Positions 8,613-17,503 are shown, counted from the first letter of the stretch. The stretch is 64,000 nt of DNA from Motilibacter peucedani (GCF_003634695.1 NZ_RBWV01000001.1:1-64000), one strand, 5' to 3'. Notes: generated by a model from the sequence alone, not told the origin. A program made the numbers and translations.

Positions 8613-10934
8613 ATGGCGACGAGCGACGGCCCGGGCGGGCCACGGCGCGGAGCAGGTGCCCGCGCGGCGCTGCTGCGCTGGCTGCAGGGCACGGCTGCGC
8701 CGGTCACCCTGCTGCCCGGCCGACCCCCCGACGCACCGCCCGCTGCCGCGCGACCGGCGCGGGACGGGGAGCCGCTGCGCGCCGTGTGCTGCTCGGGCGG
8801 CGGCATCCGCGCCGCCGCGTTCGCCCTCGGCGGGATGCAGGGCCTGCACCGCCGGCCCGCGGGCGGCGGCGCGAGCTGGTACGACGGCGTACGCCTGGTC
8901 ACCGCCGTCTCCGGCGGCGCCTACATCGCGGCCTCGGCCGCCATCGTCAACCACCACCTCACCGACGCCCAGCGCGCCGAGCTGCCCGCCTACGCGCCCG
9001 GCTCCCCCGAGGACAACCGGCTGCGGGCGCACACGCGCTACCTCGCCGAGGACCCGAAGGTCGCGGCCTACGGCGCGCTGAGCATCCTCTACGGCCTCGT
9101 GCTCAACCTCGTGCCCGTCCTGCTCGTGGTCTGCATCGCCGCGCGCCTGGTCGGCTGGGCGCTCTACGAGTGGGACCTCGTGCGGGTCAGCGACGGCGGC
9201 CGCACCTGGGAGGTGGGCGACCTCACGACGGTCGCGCTGGTGCTGCTGGGCGTCGCGGGCGCCGGGCTGCTGCTCTACGCCGTGGAGCGCGTGCGCGACA
9301 TCTACTTCCCGCCCCGCGAGACGTTGTACGCGGCGCTGCGCTCCTGGTCGCTGCGGCTGCTGAGCACGGCGGCCGCGGGCGCCGTGCTGCTGATGGGCGT
9401 CCCCGAGCTGATGCACCTGCTCAGCCAGGTGCGCGACGCCCGGCCGGGACTGGGCGGCGGCGCGCAGACCGGCGGCCTGCTGGGCACGACCTCCGCACTG
9501 GTGGTGCTCGTGAAGAGCACGCTGGGGCGCTTCAAGGGCCAGCTGCAGGCCACCAGCGGGAGCCGGCCGGGGCTGGTGTCGAGCGCGCTGAAGCGCGCCG
9601 TGTCGGCGCTCTCGCCGTGGCTGGGCTCGGGCCTGGCGCTGCTGGCCCTCGTCGCCGCGTTCGTGACCTGGACGACCGGGCCGGCCTGGCACGGGCTCGG
9701 CACCGACGACCGGGTCGTCGTCGCGGTGCTGGCTGCCGCGCTGCTGCTGTGGCAGCTGCTCAGCGACATCAACCGCAACTCGGTGCACCCGTTCTACAAG
9801 GAGCGGCTCTCCTCGGCCTACGTGGTGCGCCGCTCCCCCGACGGCACGAGCGCCGACTCGCTCGACTACACCCAGCCGGTGCGCTTCTCCGACTTCGCGC
9901 AGCCGCACGACGTGCCGGAGCTCGTCGTCTGCGCCGCCGTCAACACCGCCGAGGAGGGCCGCGCGCCCTCTGGCCGCGGCTGCGCGTCGTTCACCTTCTC
10001 CGCTCGGCACACCGGCGTCACCGCAGGGCCGCTCGACACCCCCGAGCGGCTCGCCGCGGCCCACCGCGCCGGCCACCTGCGCGACACCGCGGAGTACGAG
10101 CGCATCGCCGGCGTACGCCTGCTGACCCTCCCCGCGGCGGTCGCTGTCAGCGGCGCCGCGGTGTCGCCGCTGATGGGCCGCTACACCCGGGCCCCGCTGC
10201 GGCTGCTGCTCTCGCTGGCCAACGTCCGGCTCGGGCTGTGGCTGCCGAACCCCATGCACCCGGGCTGCCGGCTGCAGGCGCCGGACCCGGAGGACGGGCC
10301 GCTCGTGAAGGTGTGGCGCCTGCTCCGCACCCAGCTGCGCCAGCCCGGCATCCCCGGCCTGCTGCGCGAGATGAGCGGCCGGGTGGGGCTCTCCGGCCGC
10401 TGGGTCTACGTCACCGACGGGAGCCACTACGAGAACCTCGGGCTGGTCGAGGCCCTGCGCCGCGGAGCCGACGAGATCGTCGTCTTCGACGCGTCCGGCG
10501 ACCTGCCCAACCGGTGGGCGGAGTTCGGCCAGTCGGTGGCGACGGCGCGCGCTGACCTCGGCGTCGCCGTCCGGCTCGACCCGACGACCATGACCACCGA
10601 CGAGAAGACCATGCGCGCCGCAGCGCTGGTGGCGCGCGGGACGTGCGAGTACCCCGACGGCCGCGTCGCGGCGCTCTACCTGTGCAAGCTGGCGCTGCCG
10701 GCCCAGGCGCCGGCCTCGTGGGACGTGCTCGCCTGGGCGTTCGCCCACCAGGAGTTCCCCCACGACACCGTCGCCCAGCAGCTCTACGGCGACCGGGAGT
10801 TCGAGGCCTACCGGCGCATCGGCGAGCTGGCGGCGGCCGCAGCGCTCGACGCCATGGCGGCCGAGGAGCCCGTCGTCCCCGCCGCGCGGGTCGACCTGGA
10901 CGCCGGTCGGACGGTCGCGACGACGCCTTCCTGA
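8613..10934 (+). CDS. Patatin-like phospholipase-family integral membrane protein
   Basis: A 773-residue protein with the parts of a patatin Ser-Asp lipase separated by membrane segments. The oxyanion motif is SGGGIRAAAF at about 61-70, the nucleophile Ser100 is in AVSGGAY, and the candidate catalytic Asp602 is in TDGSHYENLG. Between them are about six hydrophobic helices, including LNLVPVLLVVCIAARLVG, ALVLLGVAGAGLLLYAV and LALLALVAAFVTW. The start at 8613 has GGAGGT six bases upstream; an ATG at 8577 lacks this. It is divergent from sufR. Hydrolysis of membrane lipids is likely but the substrate is unknown. Confidence 0.8.
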   Translation: MATSDGPGGPRRGAGARAALLRWLQGTAAPVTLLPGRPPDAPPAAARPARDGEPLRAVCCSGGGIRAAAFALGGMQGLHRRPAGGGASWYDGVRLVTAVSGGAYIAASAAIVNHHLTDAQRAELPAYAPGSPEDNRLRAHTRYLAEDPKVAAYGALSILYGLVLNLVPVLLVVCIAARLVGWALYEWDLVRVSDGGRTWEVGDLTTVALVLLGVAGAGLLLYAVERVRDIYFPPRETLYAALRSWSLRLLSTAAAGAVLLMGVPELMHLLSQVRDARPGLGGGAQTGGLLGTTSALVVLVKSTLGRFKGQLQATSGSRPGLVSSALKRAVSALSPWLGSGLALLALVAAFVTWTTGPAWHGLGTDDRVVVAVLAAALLLWQLLSDINRNSVHPFYKERLSSAYVVRRSPDGTSADSLDYTQPVRFSDFAQPHDVPELVVCAAVNTAEEGRAPSGRGCASFTFSARHTGVTAGPLDTPERLAAAHRAGHLRDTAEYERIAGVRLLTLPAAVAVSGAAVSPLMGRYTRAPLRLLLSLANVRLGLWLPNPMHPGCRLQAPDPEDGPLVKVWRLLRTQLRQPGIPGLLREMSGRVGLSGRWVYVTDGSHYENLGLVEALRRGADEIVVFDASGDLPNRWAEFGQSVATARADLGVAVRLDPTTMTTDEKTMRAAALVARGTCEYPDGRVAALYLCKLALPAQAPASWDVLAWAFAHQEFPHDTVAQQLYGDREFEAYRRIGELAAAAALDAMAAEEPVVPAARVDLDAGRTVATTPS

Positions 10935-10980
10935 CACGATCGGTCGACATGCTTGACACCGCGTCGCCGCAGGTGGTTCG

Positions 10981-11100
10981 GTGAGGCCCGTGGACACGCA
11001 GCGCCCCGCGGCCCTCCCCGGGCCCGCCCTCGCGCGCCACCTGCTGAGCATGTCGCCGGTGCCGCCGGGCACCTCCTGTCGCGACCTCGCGCGTCGCTGA
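10981..11100 (+). other. Possible short leader ORF upstream of the FMN reductase gene
   Basis: A 39-codon ORF starting GTG (10981, or 10990) and ending in GTSCRDLARR. Short peptides ending in Ser-x-Cys-Arg-like sequence precede many actinobacterial sulfur genes, where they are thought to sense cysteine supply. This ORF does not match the usual leader sequence closely and has no strong ribosome site, so the resemblance is only general. Confidence 0.25.
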
Positions 11101-11186
11101 CCCCCCGCTCGACCCGCCCCTGCCCCAGCCGCCGCCGGCTCGCCGCCGGCCGCGCCCGCGCGCCTGCGTACCTGAGGAGAACCGCC

Positions 11187-11228
11187 ATGACCTACGCCCC
11201 CTCGACCCCTGACCTGGTGCGGGCATGA
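11187..11228 (+). other. 13-codon ORF translationally coupled to the FMN reductase gene
   Basis: An ATG follows a good ribosome site (TGAGGAGAA, ACCGCC spacer) and encodes MTYAPSTPDLVRA. Its TGA overlaps the next ATG (ATGA). The reductase has no ribosome site of its own outside this ORF, so the mini-ORF probably delivers ribosomes to it. It may be a regulatory leader or what is left of a deleted upstream gene. Confidence 0.4.
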
Positions 11229-11797
11229 GCGCCCGCGGGGTCGTCTCGCTGTCGGGCAACCCCCGCAGGGGCTCGCGCACCTCGCACGTCGCCGCGCTGC
11301 TCGGGGCCGACCTGCACGACGAGCTCGGCCTGCCCGGCGAGGCGGTGCACCTCGACCTGGCCGAGCTGCCCAACCCGCTCGCGGCGGGCGCGTCCGAGGC
11401 GCTGGCCGAGGCGGTCGAAGCCGTGCGCGGGGCCGCCGTGCTCGTCGTGGCGACACCCACCTACAAGGCGAGCTACACCGGCCTGCTCAAGGCGTTCGTC
11501 GACCTGCTGCCGCCGGCCGCGCTGGACGGCGTGCTGGCCGTCCCGGTGATCACCCTCGGCTCCCCCGCCCACACGCTGGCCGCGGAGGTGCACCTGCGGC
11601 CGCTGCTGCTCGAGCTGGGCGCCACGACGCCCACGGCGTCGGTCGCGCTGCTCGACGCCGACCTCGCCGACGCGGCTGCCACGTCACGGCGCGTCGTCGG
11701 CTCGCTCGTGCCGTACCTCACAGCGGTCGCTGCGCTCGCGGCGCGCGACTCCCCTGTGCTCAGGGTCACGGCTGCCGGAGCGGGGCTGGCGCCCTAG
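11225..11797 (+). CDS. NADPH-dependent FMN reductase (SsuE/MsuE-like)
   Basis: A 190-residue flavodoxin-fold reductase. The phosphate-binding loop is LSGNPRRGSRTS at about 9-20, and the flavin region has the SsuE-like TPTYKASYTGLLKAFVDLLP. Such enzymes supply reduced FMN to two-component monooxygenases, classically for sulfonate use. No monooxygenase or sulfonate transporter gene is adjacent. The ATG overlaps the stop of a 13-codon ORF. The SsuE family is clear; its partner is not. Confidence 0.85.
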   Translation: MSARGVVSLSGNPRRGSRTSHVAALLGADLHDELGLPGEAVHLDLAELPNPLAAGASEALAEAVEAVRGAAVLVVATPTYKASYTGLLKAFVDLLPPAALDGVLAVPVITLGSPAHTLAAEVHLRPLLLELGATTPTASVALLDADLADAAATSRRVVGSLVPYLTAVAALAARDSPVLRVTAAGAGLAP

Positions 11798-11800
11798 CAT
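11795..11800 (+). promoter_or_regulatory. -10 box for the ABC exporter genes, leaderless spacing
   Basis: TAGCAT overlaps the TAG stop of the FMN reductase gene and lies 6 bases before the ATG at 11807. No -35 box is evident. The spacing puts the transcription start at the ATG. Confidence 0.5.
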
Positions 11801-11806
11801 CGAGGC

Positions 11807-12730
11807 ATGTCCGCCGCTGCCGTCGAGGTCGTCGACCTGGTCAAGCGCTACGGACCCCGGCCCGTCGTCGACGGGCTCTCGCTGCGCGTCGAGCGCGGCT
11901 CGGTCACCGCGGTCCTCGGGCCCAACGGCGCCGGCAAGACCACGACCATCGAGACGTGCGAGGGCTACCGCCGTCCCGACTCGGGCACCGTGCGGGTGCT
12001 CGGTCTCGACCCGGTCCGCGACAGCGCCGAGCTGAAGGCGCGCGTCGGCGTGATGCTGCAGGGCGGCGGCATCCCCAACGCCATCCGCCCGCAGGAGGCG
12101 CTCGAGCACGCGGCCGCGCTCTACGCCGACCCCCTGCCGCCGGGCCTGCTGGTCGAGCGGCTCGGGCTGGGCGGCTCGCTGCGCACGCCCTACAAGCGGC
12201 TCTCCGGCGGCCAGCAGCAGCGGCTCTCCCTCGCCCTGGCGCTGGTCGGGCGGCCCGAGCTGGTCTTCCTCGACGAGCCGAGCGCCGGGCTCGACCCGCA
12301 CGCGCGCGGGGTCATCGGAGACCTGGTGATCGAGCTGCGCCGGGCCGGGGTGACCGTGGTGCTGACCACCCACCTGATCGACGAGGCGGAGCGGCTCGCC
12401 GACGAGGTCGTGATCATCGACACCGGACGGGTGGTGGCATCCGGCTCCCCCGCCGAGCTCACGGCCGGCGGCGCGCAGACGCGCCTGACCTTCTCCGCGC
12501 GGCCGGGGCTGCCGCTCGAGGCGCTGCGCTCGGCGCTGCCCCTCGGACTCACCGTCACCGAGGAGCCCGCCGGCGCCTACCGCGTCGACGGCCCGCTGAC
12601 CCCGGCAGCGCTGGTGGCCGTGACCGGCTGGTGCGCGGCGCTCGACGTCATGCCGGTCGGGCTCTCGGTGTCGCGGCGTACGCTCGAGGACGTCTTCTTC
12701 GAGATCACCGGCCGGGAGCTGCGCGCGTGA
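11807..12730 (+). CDS. ABC-2 exporter ATP-binding protein
   Basis: A 307-residue ATPase. Walker A is GPNGAGKT at 38-45, the signature LSGGQ begins at residue 132, Walker B is LVFLDEPSAGLDPHARG, and the switch His is in TTHLIDEAERL. The C-terminal 80 residues form the extension common in drug or polysaccharide exporters. The gene overlaps the permease by 4 bases and lies beside ctaA, as in other actinomycetes. The exported substrate is not known. Confidence 0.9.
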   Translation: MSAAAVEVVDLVKRYGPRPVVDGLSLRVERGSVTAVLGPNGAGKTTTIETCEGYRRPDSGTVRVLGLDPVRDSAELKARVGVMLQGGGIPNAIRPQEALEHAAALYADPLPPGLLVERLGLGGSLRTPYKRLSGGQQQRLSLALALVGRPELVFLDEPSAGLDPHARGVIGDLVIELRRAGVTVVLTTHLIDEAERLADEVVIIDTGRVVASGSPAELTAGGAQTRLTFSARPGLPLEALRSALPLGLTVTEEPAGAYRVDGPLTPAALVAVTGWCAALDVMPVGLSVSRRTLEDVFFEITGRELRA

Positions 12731-13548
12731 CGAGCCTGCCCGCCGTGAGCCGGCCCGGGACCACCGGCGCCGGAGCGCCGCCCGTCACGCTCGACCTCGC
12801 CCCGCGGCCGGGGACGGCGCCCGTGCAGCGGATGGTCGCCGCCCAGTCCCGGCTCGAGCTCTCGATGCTGCTGCGCAACGGCGAGCAGCTGCTGCTCGCG
12901 CTCGTCGTGCCGGCGCTGCTGCTCGTGGTCGGCGCGAAGGTCGACCTCGGCACCGCCACTGGCGCCCGCCGGGTCGACGCGGTGACGCCGGGCGTGCTCG
13001 CACTCGCGGCGATGTCGATCGCCTTCACCGGCCAGGCGATCGCCACCGGCTTCGAGCGCCGCTACGGCGTCCTGAAGCGCCTGGGCTCCACACCGCTGCC
13101 GCGCTGGGGCCTGCTCGCCGGCAAGACGGTCGCCGTGCTGGCGGTCGAGGCCGCGCAGTGGGTGGTGCTCGGCGCAGTCGCCGTGGTGCTCGGCTGGCGG
13201 CCCCACGGCGACCCCTTCTCCGTGCTGGCGCTGGTGCTCGTCGGCACCTCGGCCTTCACGGCGCTGGCGCTGCTCATGGCCGGCACCCTGCGCGCGGAGG
13301 CCACCCTGGCCGGCGCCAACCTGGTCTGGGTCCTGCTCCTGCTCGGCGGCGGCGTCGTCGTGCCGCTGTCCGACTACCCCCGCGCCGGCGAGCTGGTCGC
13401 CGAGGCCTTCCCGCTGGCCGCACTGTCCGAGGGCCTGCGCGGCGTGCTCGAGCACGGCCACGCCCTGCCGCTGGGCCCGTTCGCCGTCCTGTGCGCCTGG
13501 ACCGCGGGCGCGGCGGTGCTCGCCGGCCGGTTCTTCCGGTGGGAGTGA
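12727..13548 (+). CDS. ABC-2 type exporter permease
   Basis: A 273-residue membrane protein with a soluble N-terminus of about 35 residues followed by about six helices, including LLLALVVPALLLVVGA and LVWVLLLLGGGVVVPLSDYP. The IAFTGQAIATGFERRYGVLKRLGSTPL segment is typical of ABC-2 permeases. The GTG start at 12727 overlaps the ATPase stop (GTGA). It forms the membrane half of the exporter with the preceding ATPase. The substrate is unknown. Confidence 0.88.
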   Translation: MTSLPAVSRPGTTGAGAPPVTLDLAPRPGTAPVQRMVAAQSRLELSMLLRNGEQLLLALVVPALLLVVGAKVDLGTATGARRVDAVTPGVLALAAMSIAFTGQAIATGFERRYGVLKRLGSTPLPRWGLLAGKTVAVLAVEAAQWVVLGAVAVVLGWRPHGDPFSVLALVLVGTSAFTALALLMAGTLRAEATLAGANLVWVLLLLGGGVVVPLSDYPRAGELVAEAFPLAALSEGLRGVLEHGHALPLGPFAVLCAWTAGAAVLAGRFFRWE

Positions 13549-13582
13549 CCCGCGGCCGGGCTGCGCTGCGCCCGCGACCTCC

Positions 13583-13588
13583 TAGGCT
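13583..13588 (+). promoter_or_regulatory. -10 box for ctaA, leaderless spacing
   Basis: TAGGCT lies 7 bases before the GTG at 13596. No Shine-Dalgarno sequence precedes that GTG, which fits a leaderless transcript. Confidence 0.5.
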
Positions 13589-13595
13589 GGGAGCC

Positions 13596-14531
13596 GTGAG
13601 CAGATCTTGGCGCATCGTCCTCGGCCTGGCCTGGGCCTCGCTGGTCGCCAACTGCCTGCTCGTCGTCACCGGCGGAGCGGTCCGCCTCACCGGCAGCGGG
13701 CTCGGCTGCCCGACCTGGCCGCAGTGCGGCGACGGGTCCTACGTCACCCACTCGGCCTACGGCCTCCACGGGGCGATCGAGTTCGGCAACCGGATGCTCA
13801 CCTTCGTGCTGGCGCTCGTGGCCGTCGCGACGCTGGTCTCCGCGCTGACCGCTCGGCCCTACCGCCGCGGGCCCGTGCTGCTGGCCCTCGGGCTCTTCCT
13901 CGGCATCCCGGCCCAGGCCGTCATCGGCGGCATCACCGTGCTGACCAAGCTGAACCCCTGGGTCGTCATGCTCCACCTGATGTGCTCGCTGCTGATGGTG
14001 GCCGCAGCCGCCCTGCTCGTCGTGCGCGTCCGCGAGGGCGACGCCCCCGCCCGCTCCGAGCTGGCGCAGCCCCTGCGCCACCTGACCTCGGCGCTGCTCG
14101 GGCTCGTCCTGGTCATCTGCTACCTCGGCGCCGTCGTCACGGGCAGCGGTCCCCATGCCGGCGACCTCGAGGCCAAGCGCACGGGGCTCGACCCGGACCG
14201 CATGTCGCAGCTGCACGCCGACGGCGTCTTCCTGCTCGTCGGGCTGACCGTCGCGCTGCTCGTGGCGCTGCACGCCACGGGCGCCCCTGCGGTCGTCCGC
14301 CGCGCGGCGGCCGTCCTGCTCGTCGTCGAGCTGGCCCAGTCGGTCATCGGCTTCGTCCAGTTCTTCACCGGGCTCCCGGCGGCCCTGGTCGCCGCCCACA
14401 TGCTCGGCGCCACGGTCCTCGTGGCCGCTGCCGTGCACCTGGTGCTGTCGACGCGCACGCGCGCCACACGCGTACCCGCCGCGCGTCCTGCCGCGTCCGC
14501 CGCCCGGCCGGCGGTGGCGGCCCGGACGTGA
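13596..14531 (+). CDS. ctaA: CtaA, haem A synthase (COX15/CtaA family)
   Basis: A 311-residue polytopic protein with about eight helices. It oxidises haem O to haem A for cytochrome aa3 oxidase. The N-terminal VRLTGSGLGCPTWPQC contains the conserved Cys pair of the first extracellular loop. Haem-ligand His candidates are in YGLHGAIEFGNR, MLHLMCS, QLHADGV and VAAHMLG. The GTG start is set by a -10 box 7 bases upstream and by homology. The Ala/Arg-rich C-terminal tail is cytoplasmic. Its substrate maker, ctaB, lies about 3 kb away. Confidence 0.93.
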   Translation: MSRSWRIVLGLAWASLVANCLLVVTGGAVRLTGSGLGCPTWPQCGDGSYVTHSAYGLHGAIEFGNRMLTFVLALVAVATLVSALTARPYRRGPVLLALGLFLGIPAQAVIGGITVLTKLNPWVVMLHLMCSLLMVAAAALLVVRVREGDAPARSELAQPLRHLTSALLGLVLVICYLGAVVTGSGPHAGDLEAKRTGLDPDRMSQLHADGVFLLVGLTVALLVALHATGAPAVVRRAAAVLLVVELAQSVIGFVQFFTGLPAALVAAHMLGATVLVAAAVHLVLSTRTRATRVPAARPAASAARPAVAART

Positions 14532-15274
14532 GCGGTCCGGACGACGCGCACGCGGCTGCCGCGGCGTCGTTCGGCGCGGCCGCCGGCGTCTACGAGCGCG
14601 CGCGCCCGGACTACCCCGCCGCCGCGCTCGACTGGCTGCTGCCACCGGGCGCCCGGCGGGTCCTCGACCTCGGTGCCGGCACCGGCAAGCTCACCCGCCT
14701 GCTGCGGGCCCGCGGGCTCGAGGTGACGGCGGTGGAGCCCTCGGCCGGCATGCGCGCCGAGCTCGAGCGGGCGGTGCCCGGCGTGCGCAGCCTGGCCGGG
14801 CGCGCCGAGCAGGTGCCGCTCGCCGACGGCGCGGTCGACGCGGTGCTGGTCGCGCAGGCGTGGCACTGGGTCGACCCGGCCGGCGCGGTGCCCGAGGTCG
14901 CCCGGGTCCTGGCGCCCGGCGGCCGTCTGGGCCTGGTCTGGAACGTGCGCGACGAGAGCCACGAGTGGGTGGCCCGGCTCGGCGAGCTGCTCGACGGCGG
15001 CGGCCGGCCGAACGACACCAGCGTCGACCCGCAGGTGGGGCCGCCGTTCGGGCAGCTGGAGACCCGCACGGTCGCCTGGACGCACGAGACGACGCCGGAG
15101 GGCCTCGTCGAGCTCGCCGCCTCGCGCAGCTACGTGATCCTGCTGCCGGAGGACGAGCGCGCGGCGCTGCTCGGGCGCGTGCGCTCGCTGCTCGCCTCGC
15201 ACCCCGACCTGGCCGGTCGGAGCAGCATCGCGCTGCCCTACCTCACCCGGTGCTACCGCGCTGCGCTCGCCTAG
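14528..15274 (+). CDS. Class I SAM-dependent methyltransferase
   Basis: A 248-residue methyltransferase of the UbiE/type 11 fold. The SAM-binding motif is VLDLGAGTGKLTRLL, followed by the acidic strand VTAVEPS and VDAVLVAQAWHWVDP. This WHW form is common in a large actinobacterial group of unknown substrate. The GTG start overlaps the ctaA stop by 4 bases, so it is in the same transcript. Its stop shares CTAG with the convergent acetyltransferase gene. Confidence 0.85.
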   Translation: MSGPDDAHAAAAASFGAAAGVYERARPDYPAAALDWLLPPGARRVLDLGAGTGKLTRLLRARGLEVTAVEPSAGMRAELERAVPGVRSLAGRAEQVPLADGAVDAVLVAQAWHWVDPAGAVPEVARVLAPGGRLGLVWNVRDESHEWVARLGELLDGGGRPNDTSVDPQVGPPFGQLETRTVAWTHETTPEGLVELAASRSYVILLPEDERAALLGRVRSLLASHPDLAGRSSIALPYLTRCYRAALA

Positions 15275-15567
15275 CGCTCGACGACCAGGTCGGCGAACTC
15301 CTGGTGGCGCTCGACGTAGGCCGAGACGAACGGGCACTGCGCAACCACCTCGAGCCCGCGCCTGCGCGCGTCGGTCAGCGCGTCGTGGGCGAGGGTGCTG
15401 CCGAGGCCCTGGCCCTCGTGGGCCGGCTCGACGACGGTGTGCGTGATCACCATCGTGCTGCCGTCGAGCTCGTAGGCGGCGTAGCCGGCCACCTCGTCGC
15501 CGAGGCGCAGCTCGTAGCGGTGGGCCTCGGGCGCGTCGACGACGGAGGGCTGGGACTGCTCGCTCAT
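15271..15567 (-). CDS. Small GNAT-like acetyltransferase (YjdJ/NATD1 type)
   Basis: A 98-residue minimal GNAT domain. The acetyl-CoA loop is EGQGLGSTLA, preceded by ITHTVVEPAHE and followed by VVAQCPFVSAYVERH, the pattern of the YjdJ/NATD1 group. Small proteins of this group acetylate unknown amines. The ATG overlaps the stop of the ATP-grasp gene, so it lies in the ctaB operon. Confidence 0.85.
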   Translation of the reverse strand: MSEQSQPSVVDAPEAHRYELRLGDEVAGYAAYELDGSTMVITHTVVEPAHEGQGLGSTLAHDALTDARRRGLEVVAQCPFVSAYVERHQEFADLVVER

Positions 15568-16439
15568 GGGGCCAGCATCCCAGCCCGCTCCGCGACGAGC
15601 GCAGCGAGCCGGTCGAGGGAGCCCGGCGCGTGGGCGGTGAACAGGAACGGCTCGACCAGCTCGAGCTCCATCACCCGCGGGTCGCCCGGCTCGCCGACCA
15701 GGTCGACGCGGGCGTAGAGCAGCGGCTCGGGCACCGGAGCGCGGTCGAGGGCGGCGCGGGCCACGGCGAGCTCCGCGGGCGTCGGCGACCAGGCCGCGGT
15801 CGTGCCGCCGTGGTGCTCCTGCACCCGGAAGTCGCCCGCGCGGGGGACCTTCACGACCGCGTGGGAGAAGGCGCCGTCGAAGAAGAGCAGCGAGCGCTCG
15901 CCGTCGGCCACGCCGGTCTCGTAGGGCTGCACCAGCGCGTCGCCCGCGGCCACCAGCGCCTCCAGCGCCGTGCGCGCGTCGTCCGCGGAGGCGTGCAGCG
16001 AGGTGCCCTCGGCGCCGGCCGAGACGGCCGGCTTCACCACGACGCCGGCGCGGTCGTCGACGCGGGCGAGGGCGGCCGAGGGGTCGGCACCACGGCGTAC
16101 GAGCTCGGTGGCGACCGTCGGCACGCCGGCCGCCGCGAGCTCGGCGAGGTAGCCCTTGTGGGCGTTCCAGCGCAGCACCGCCGCCGGGTTCTGCAGCGTG
16201 CTCGCGGCGCCGACAGCGTCGGCCCAGGCCAGGAAGGCCTCGACGCGCCCGGTGTAGTCCCAGGTGGAGCGCACGAGCACCAGCGCGGCCGCCGCCCAGT
16301 CGACGTCGGGCGAGTCCCAGAGGACGACCTGCGCCCGGGCACCCCGGCGCTCGAGGGCCTCCGCCAGCAGGGGCGCCTCGGGGTCGGCGACGGGCATGTC
16401 GCTGCCGGTGACCACGAGGACGAGCGGCCCGGCGGCCAT
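15564..16439 (-). CDS. RimK-like ATP-grasp protein
   Basis: A 291-residue ATP-grasp protein. An N-terminal Rossmann-like part (VLVVTGSD, LVLVRSTWDYTGR) leads into the ATP-binding core: VVVKPAVSAGAEGTSL, then DALVQPYE and GERSLLFFDG. Metal-binding residues are in VMELELVEPFLF. ATP-grasp ligases join a carboxylate to an amine or thiol; the substrates here are not evident. The ATG overlaps the ctaB stop by one base (TGATG). No RiPP precursor or glutathione gene is nearby. Confidence 0.82.
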   Translation of the reverse strand: MAAGPLVLVVTGSDMPVADPEAPLLAEALERRGARAQVVLWDSPDVDWAAAALVLVRSTWDYTGRVEAFLAWADAVGAASTLQNPAAVLRWNAHKGYLAELAAAGVPTVATELVRRGADPSAALARVDDRAGVVVKPAVSAGAEGTSLHASADDARTALEALVAAGDALVQPYETGVADGERSLLFFDGAFSHAVVKVPRAGDFRVQEHHGGTTAAWSPTPAELAVARAALDRAPVPEPLLYARVDLVGEPGDPRVMELELVEPFLFTAHAPGSLDRLAALVAERAGMLAP

Positions 16440-17395
16440 CAGCGCAGCAGCGGGTCGATCGCGACCGCGAGGAACAGCAGGGACAGGTAGCTGATCGAGC
16501 CGTGGAAGAGCCGCATGGGCTTGAGCGCGGCGCCGCGCACGCCGGCCCGGGCGCGGGCCTGCAGGGCGTGGGCCTCCCGCAGGAACGCGGCGCCCAGCAC
16601 GAGCGCGAGGGCGCCGTAGACCCAGCCCATCGAGGCGACCGGCCAGAGCAGCAGCGACGCGGCGACCATGGCCCAGGAGTAGACGACGACCTGGCCGGCG
16701 ACGACCGCCTCGGTGGCTACGACCGGCAGCATCGGGACGCCGGCGGTGGCGTAGTCGTCGCGGAAGCGCATCGCGAGCGGCCAGTAGTGCGGCGGCGTCC
16801 AGAGGAAGACGACGGCGAACAGCACGACCGGCGCCCACGACAGCGAGCCGGTGACCGCGGCCCAGCCGATGAGCACGGGCATGCACCCGGCGGCCCCGCC
16901 CCACACGATGTTCTGGGCGGTGCGCCGCTTGAGCACCAGGGTGTAGACGAGGACGTAGAACGCGATGGCCAGCACCGACAGGGCCGCCGAGAGCCAGTTG
17001 ACGACGGTGGCGAACAGCACCACCGACGCGGCGCCCAGCGCGAGGCCGAACAGCAGCGCCTCGCGCGGCGAGACCGCGCCGGTCGCCAGCGGGCGCCCCT
17101 CGGTGCGGTGCATGACCGCGTCGATGTCGCGGTCGATGTAGCAGTTGAGCGCGTTGGCGCTGCCGGCGGCGAGGAACCCGCCCACCAGGGTCGCGACCGT
17201 GACGAGCAGGCCCGGCAGGCCGTCGGCCGCCAGGACCATCGTCGGGATCGTCGTGCAGAGCAGCAGCTCGATGATGCGCGGCTTGGTGAGCGCGAGGTAG
17301 GCCTTCGCGACCGCCGCGGGGCTGCGGGAGGGTCGGCCGTCTCCGCTGGCGCCGGGCGAGGGGGTGATCGCCGGGCGCGGGTCGACAGCCGTCAC
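16439..17395 (-). CDS. ctaB: CtaB, protohaem IX farnesyltransferase (haem O synthase)
   Basis: A 318-residue UbiA-family prenyltransferase with about nine helices. It adds a farnesyl group to haem B to give haem O, which CtaA then oxidises. The first Asp-rich site is [20 protein letters not shown] and the second region is [17 protein letters not shown]. The start at 17395 is preferred because a TAGTCT box lies exactly 6 bases upstream. A GTG at 17401 would add two residues but directly abuts that box. It is divergent from tkt. Confidence 0.93.
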   Translation of the reverse strand: MTAVDPRPAITPSPGASGDGRPSRSPAAVAKAYLALTKPRIIELLLCTTIPTMVLAADGLPGLLVTVATLVGGFLAAGSANALNCYIDRDIDAVMHRTEGRPLATGAVSPREALLFGLALGAASVVLFATVVNWLSAALSVLAIAFYVLVYTLVLKRRTAQNIVWGGAAGCMPVLIGWAAVTGSLSWAPVVLFAVVFLWTPPHYWPLAMRFRDDYATAGVPMLPVVATEAVVAGQVVVYSWAMVAASLLLWPVASMGWVYGALALVLGAAFLREAHALQARARAGVRGAALKPMRLFHGSISYLSLLFLAVAIDPLLR

Positions 17396-17401
17396 AGGCA
17401 C

Positions 17402-17407
17402 AGACTA
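17402..17407 (-). promoter_or_regulatory. -10 box for ctaB, leaderless spacing
   Basis: On the minus strand TAGTCT is followed by six bases and then GTG at 17395. The spacing matches other leaderless promoters in this window and decides between the two candidate ctaB starts. Confidence 0.5.
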
Positions 17408-17467
17408 GCCGTCGCCGTGCGTCCCGCCCGCCCGGCTCCGCGTGACGAGCGCGACAGTGGGCATGGA

Positions 17468-17473
17468 TAGGCT
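17468..17473 (+). promoter_or_regulatory. -10 box for the tkt operon
   Basis: TAGGCT lies about 30 bases before the tkt start, leaving room for a short leader with the GGAGG ribosome site at 17493. There is no clear -35 box. Confidence 0.35.
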
Positions 17474-17503
17474 CAGCGACGGAAGATCCGCCGGAGGGAG
17501 CAC

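Noticed and set aside
17446-17473. RecA-NDp-like motif upstream of tkt (GCGACAGTG, 8 bases, TAGGCT)
   Set aside because: Only 6 of 9 bases of the -35 half match, the TGTC core is broken, and transketolase has no expected link to DNA repair.
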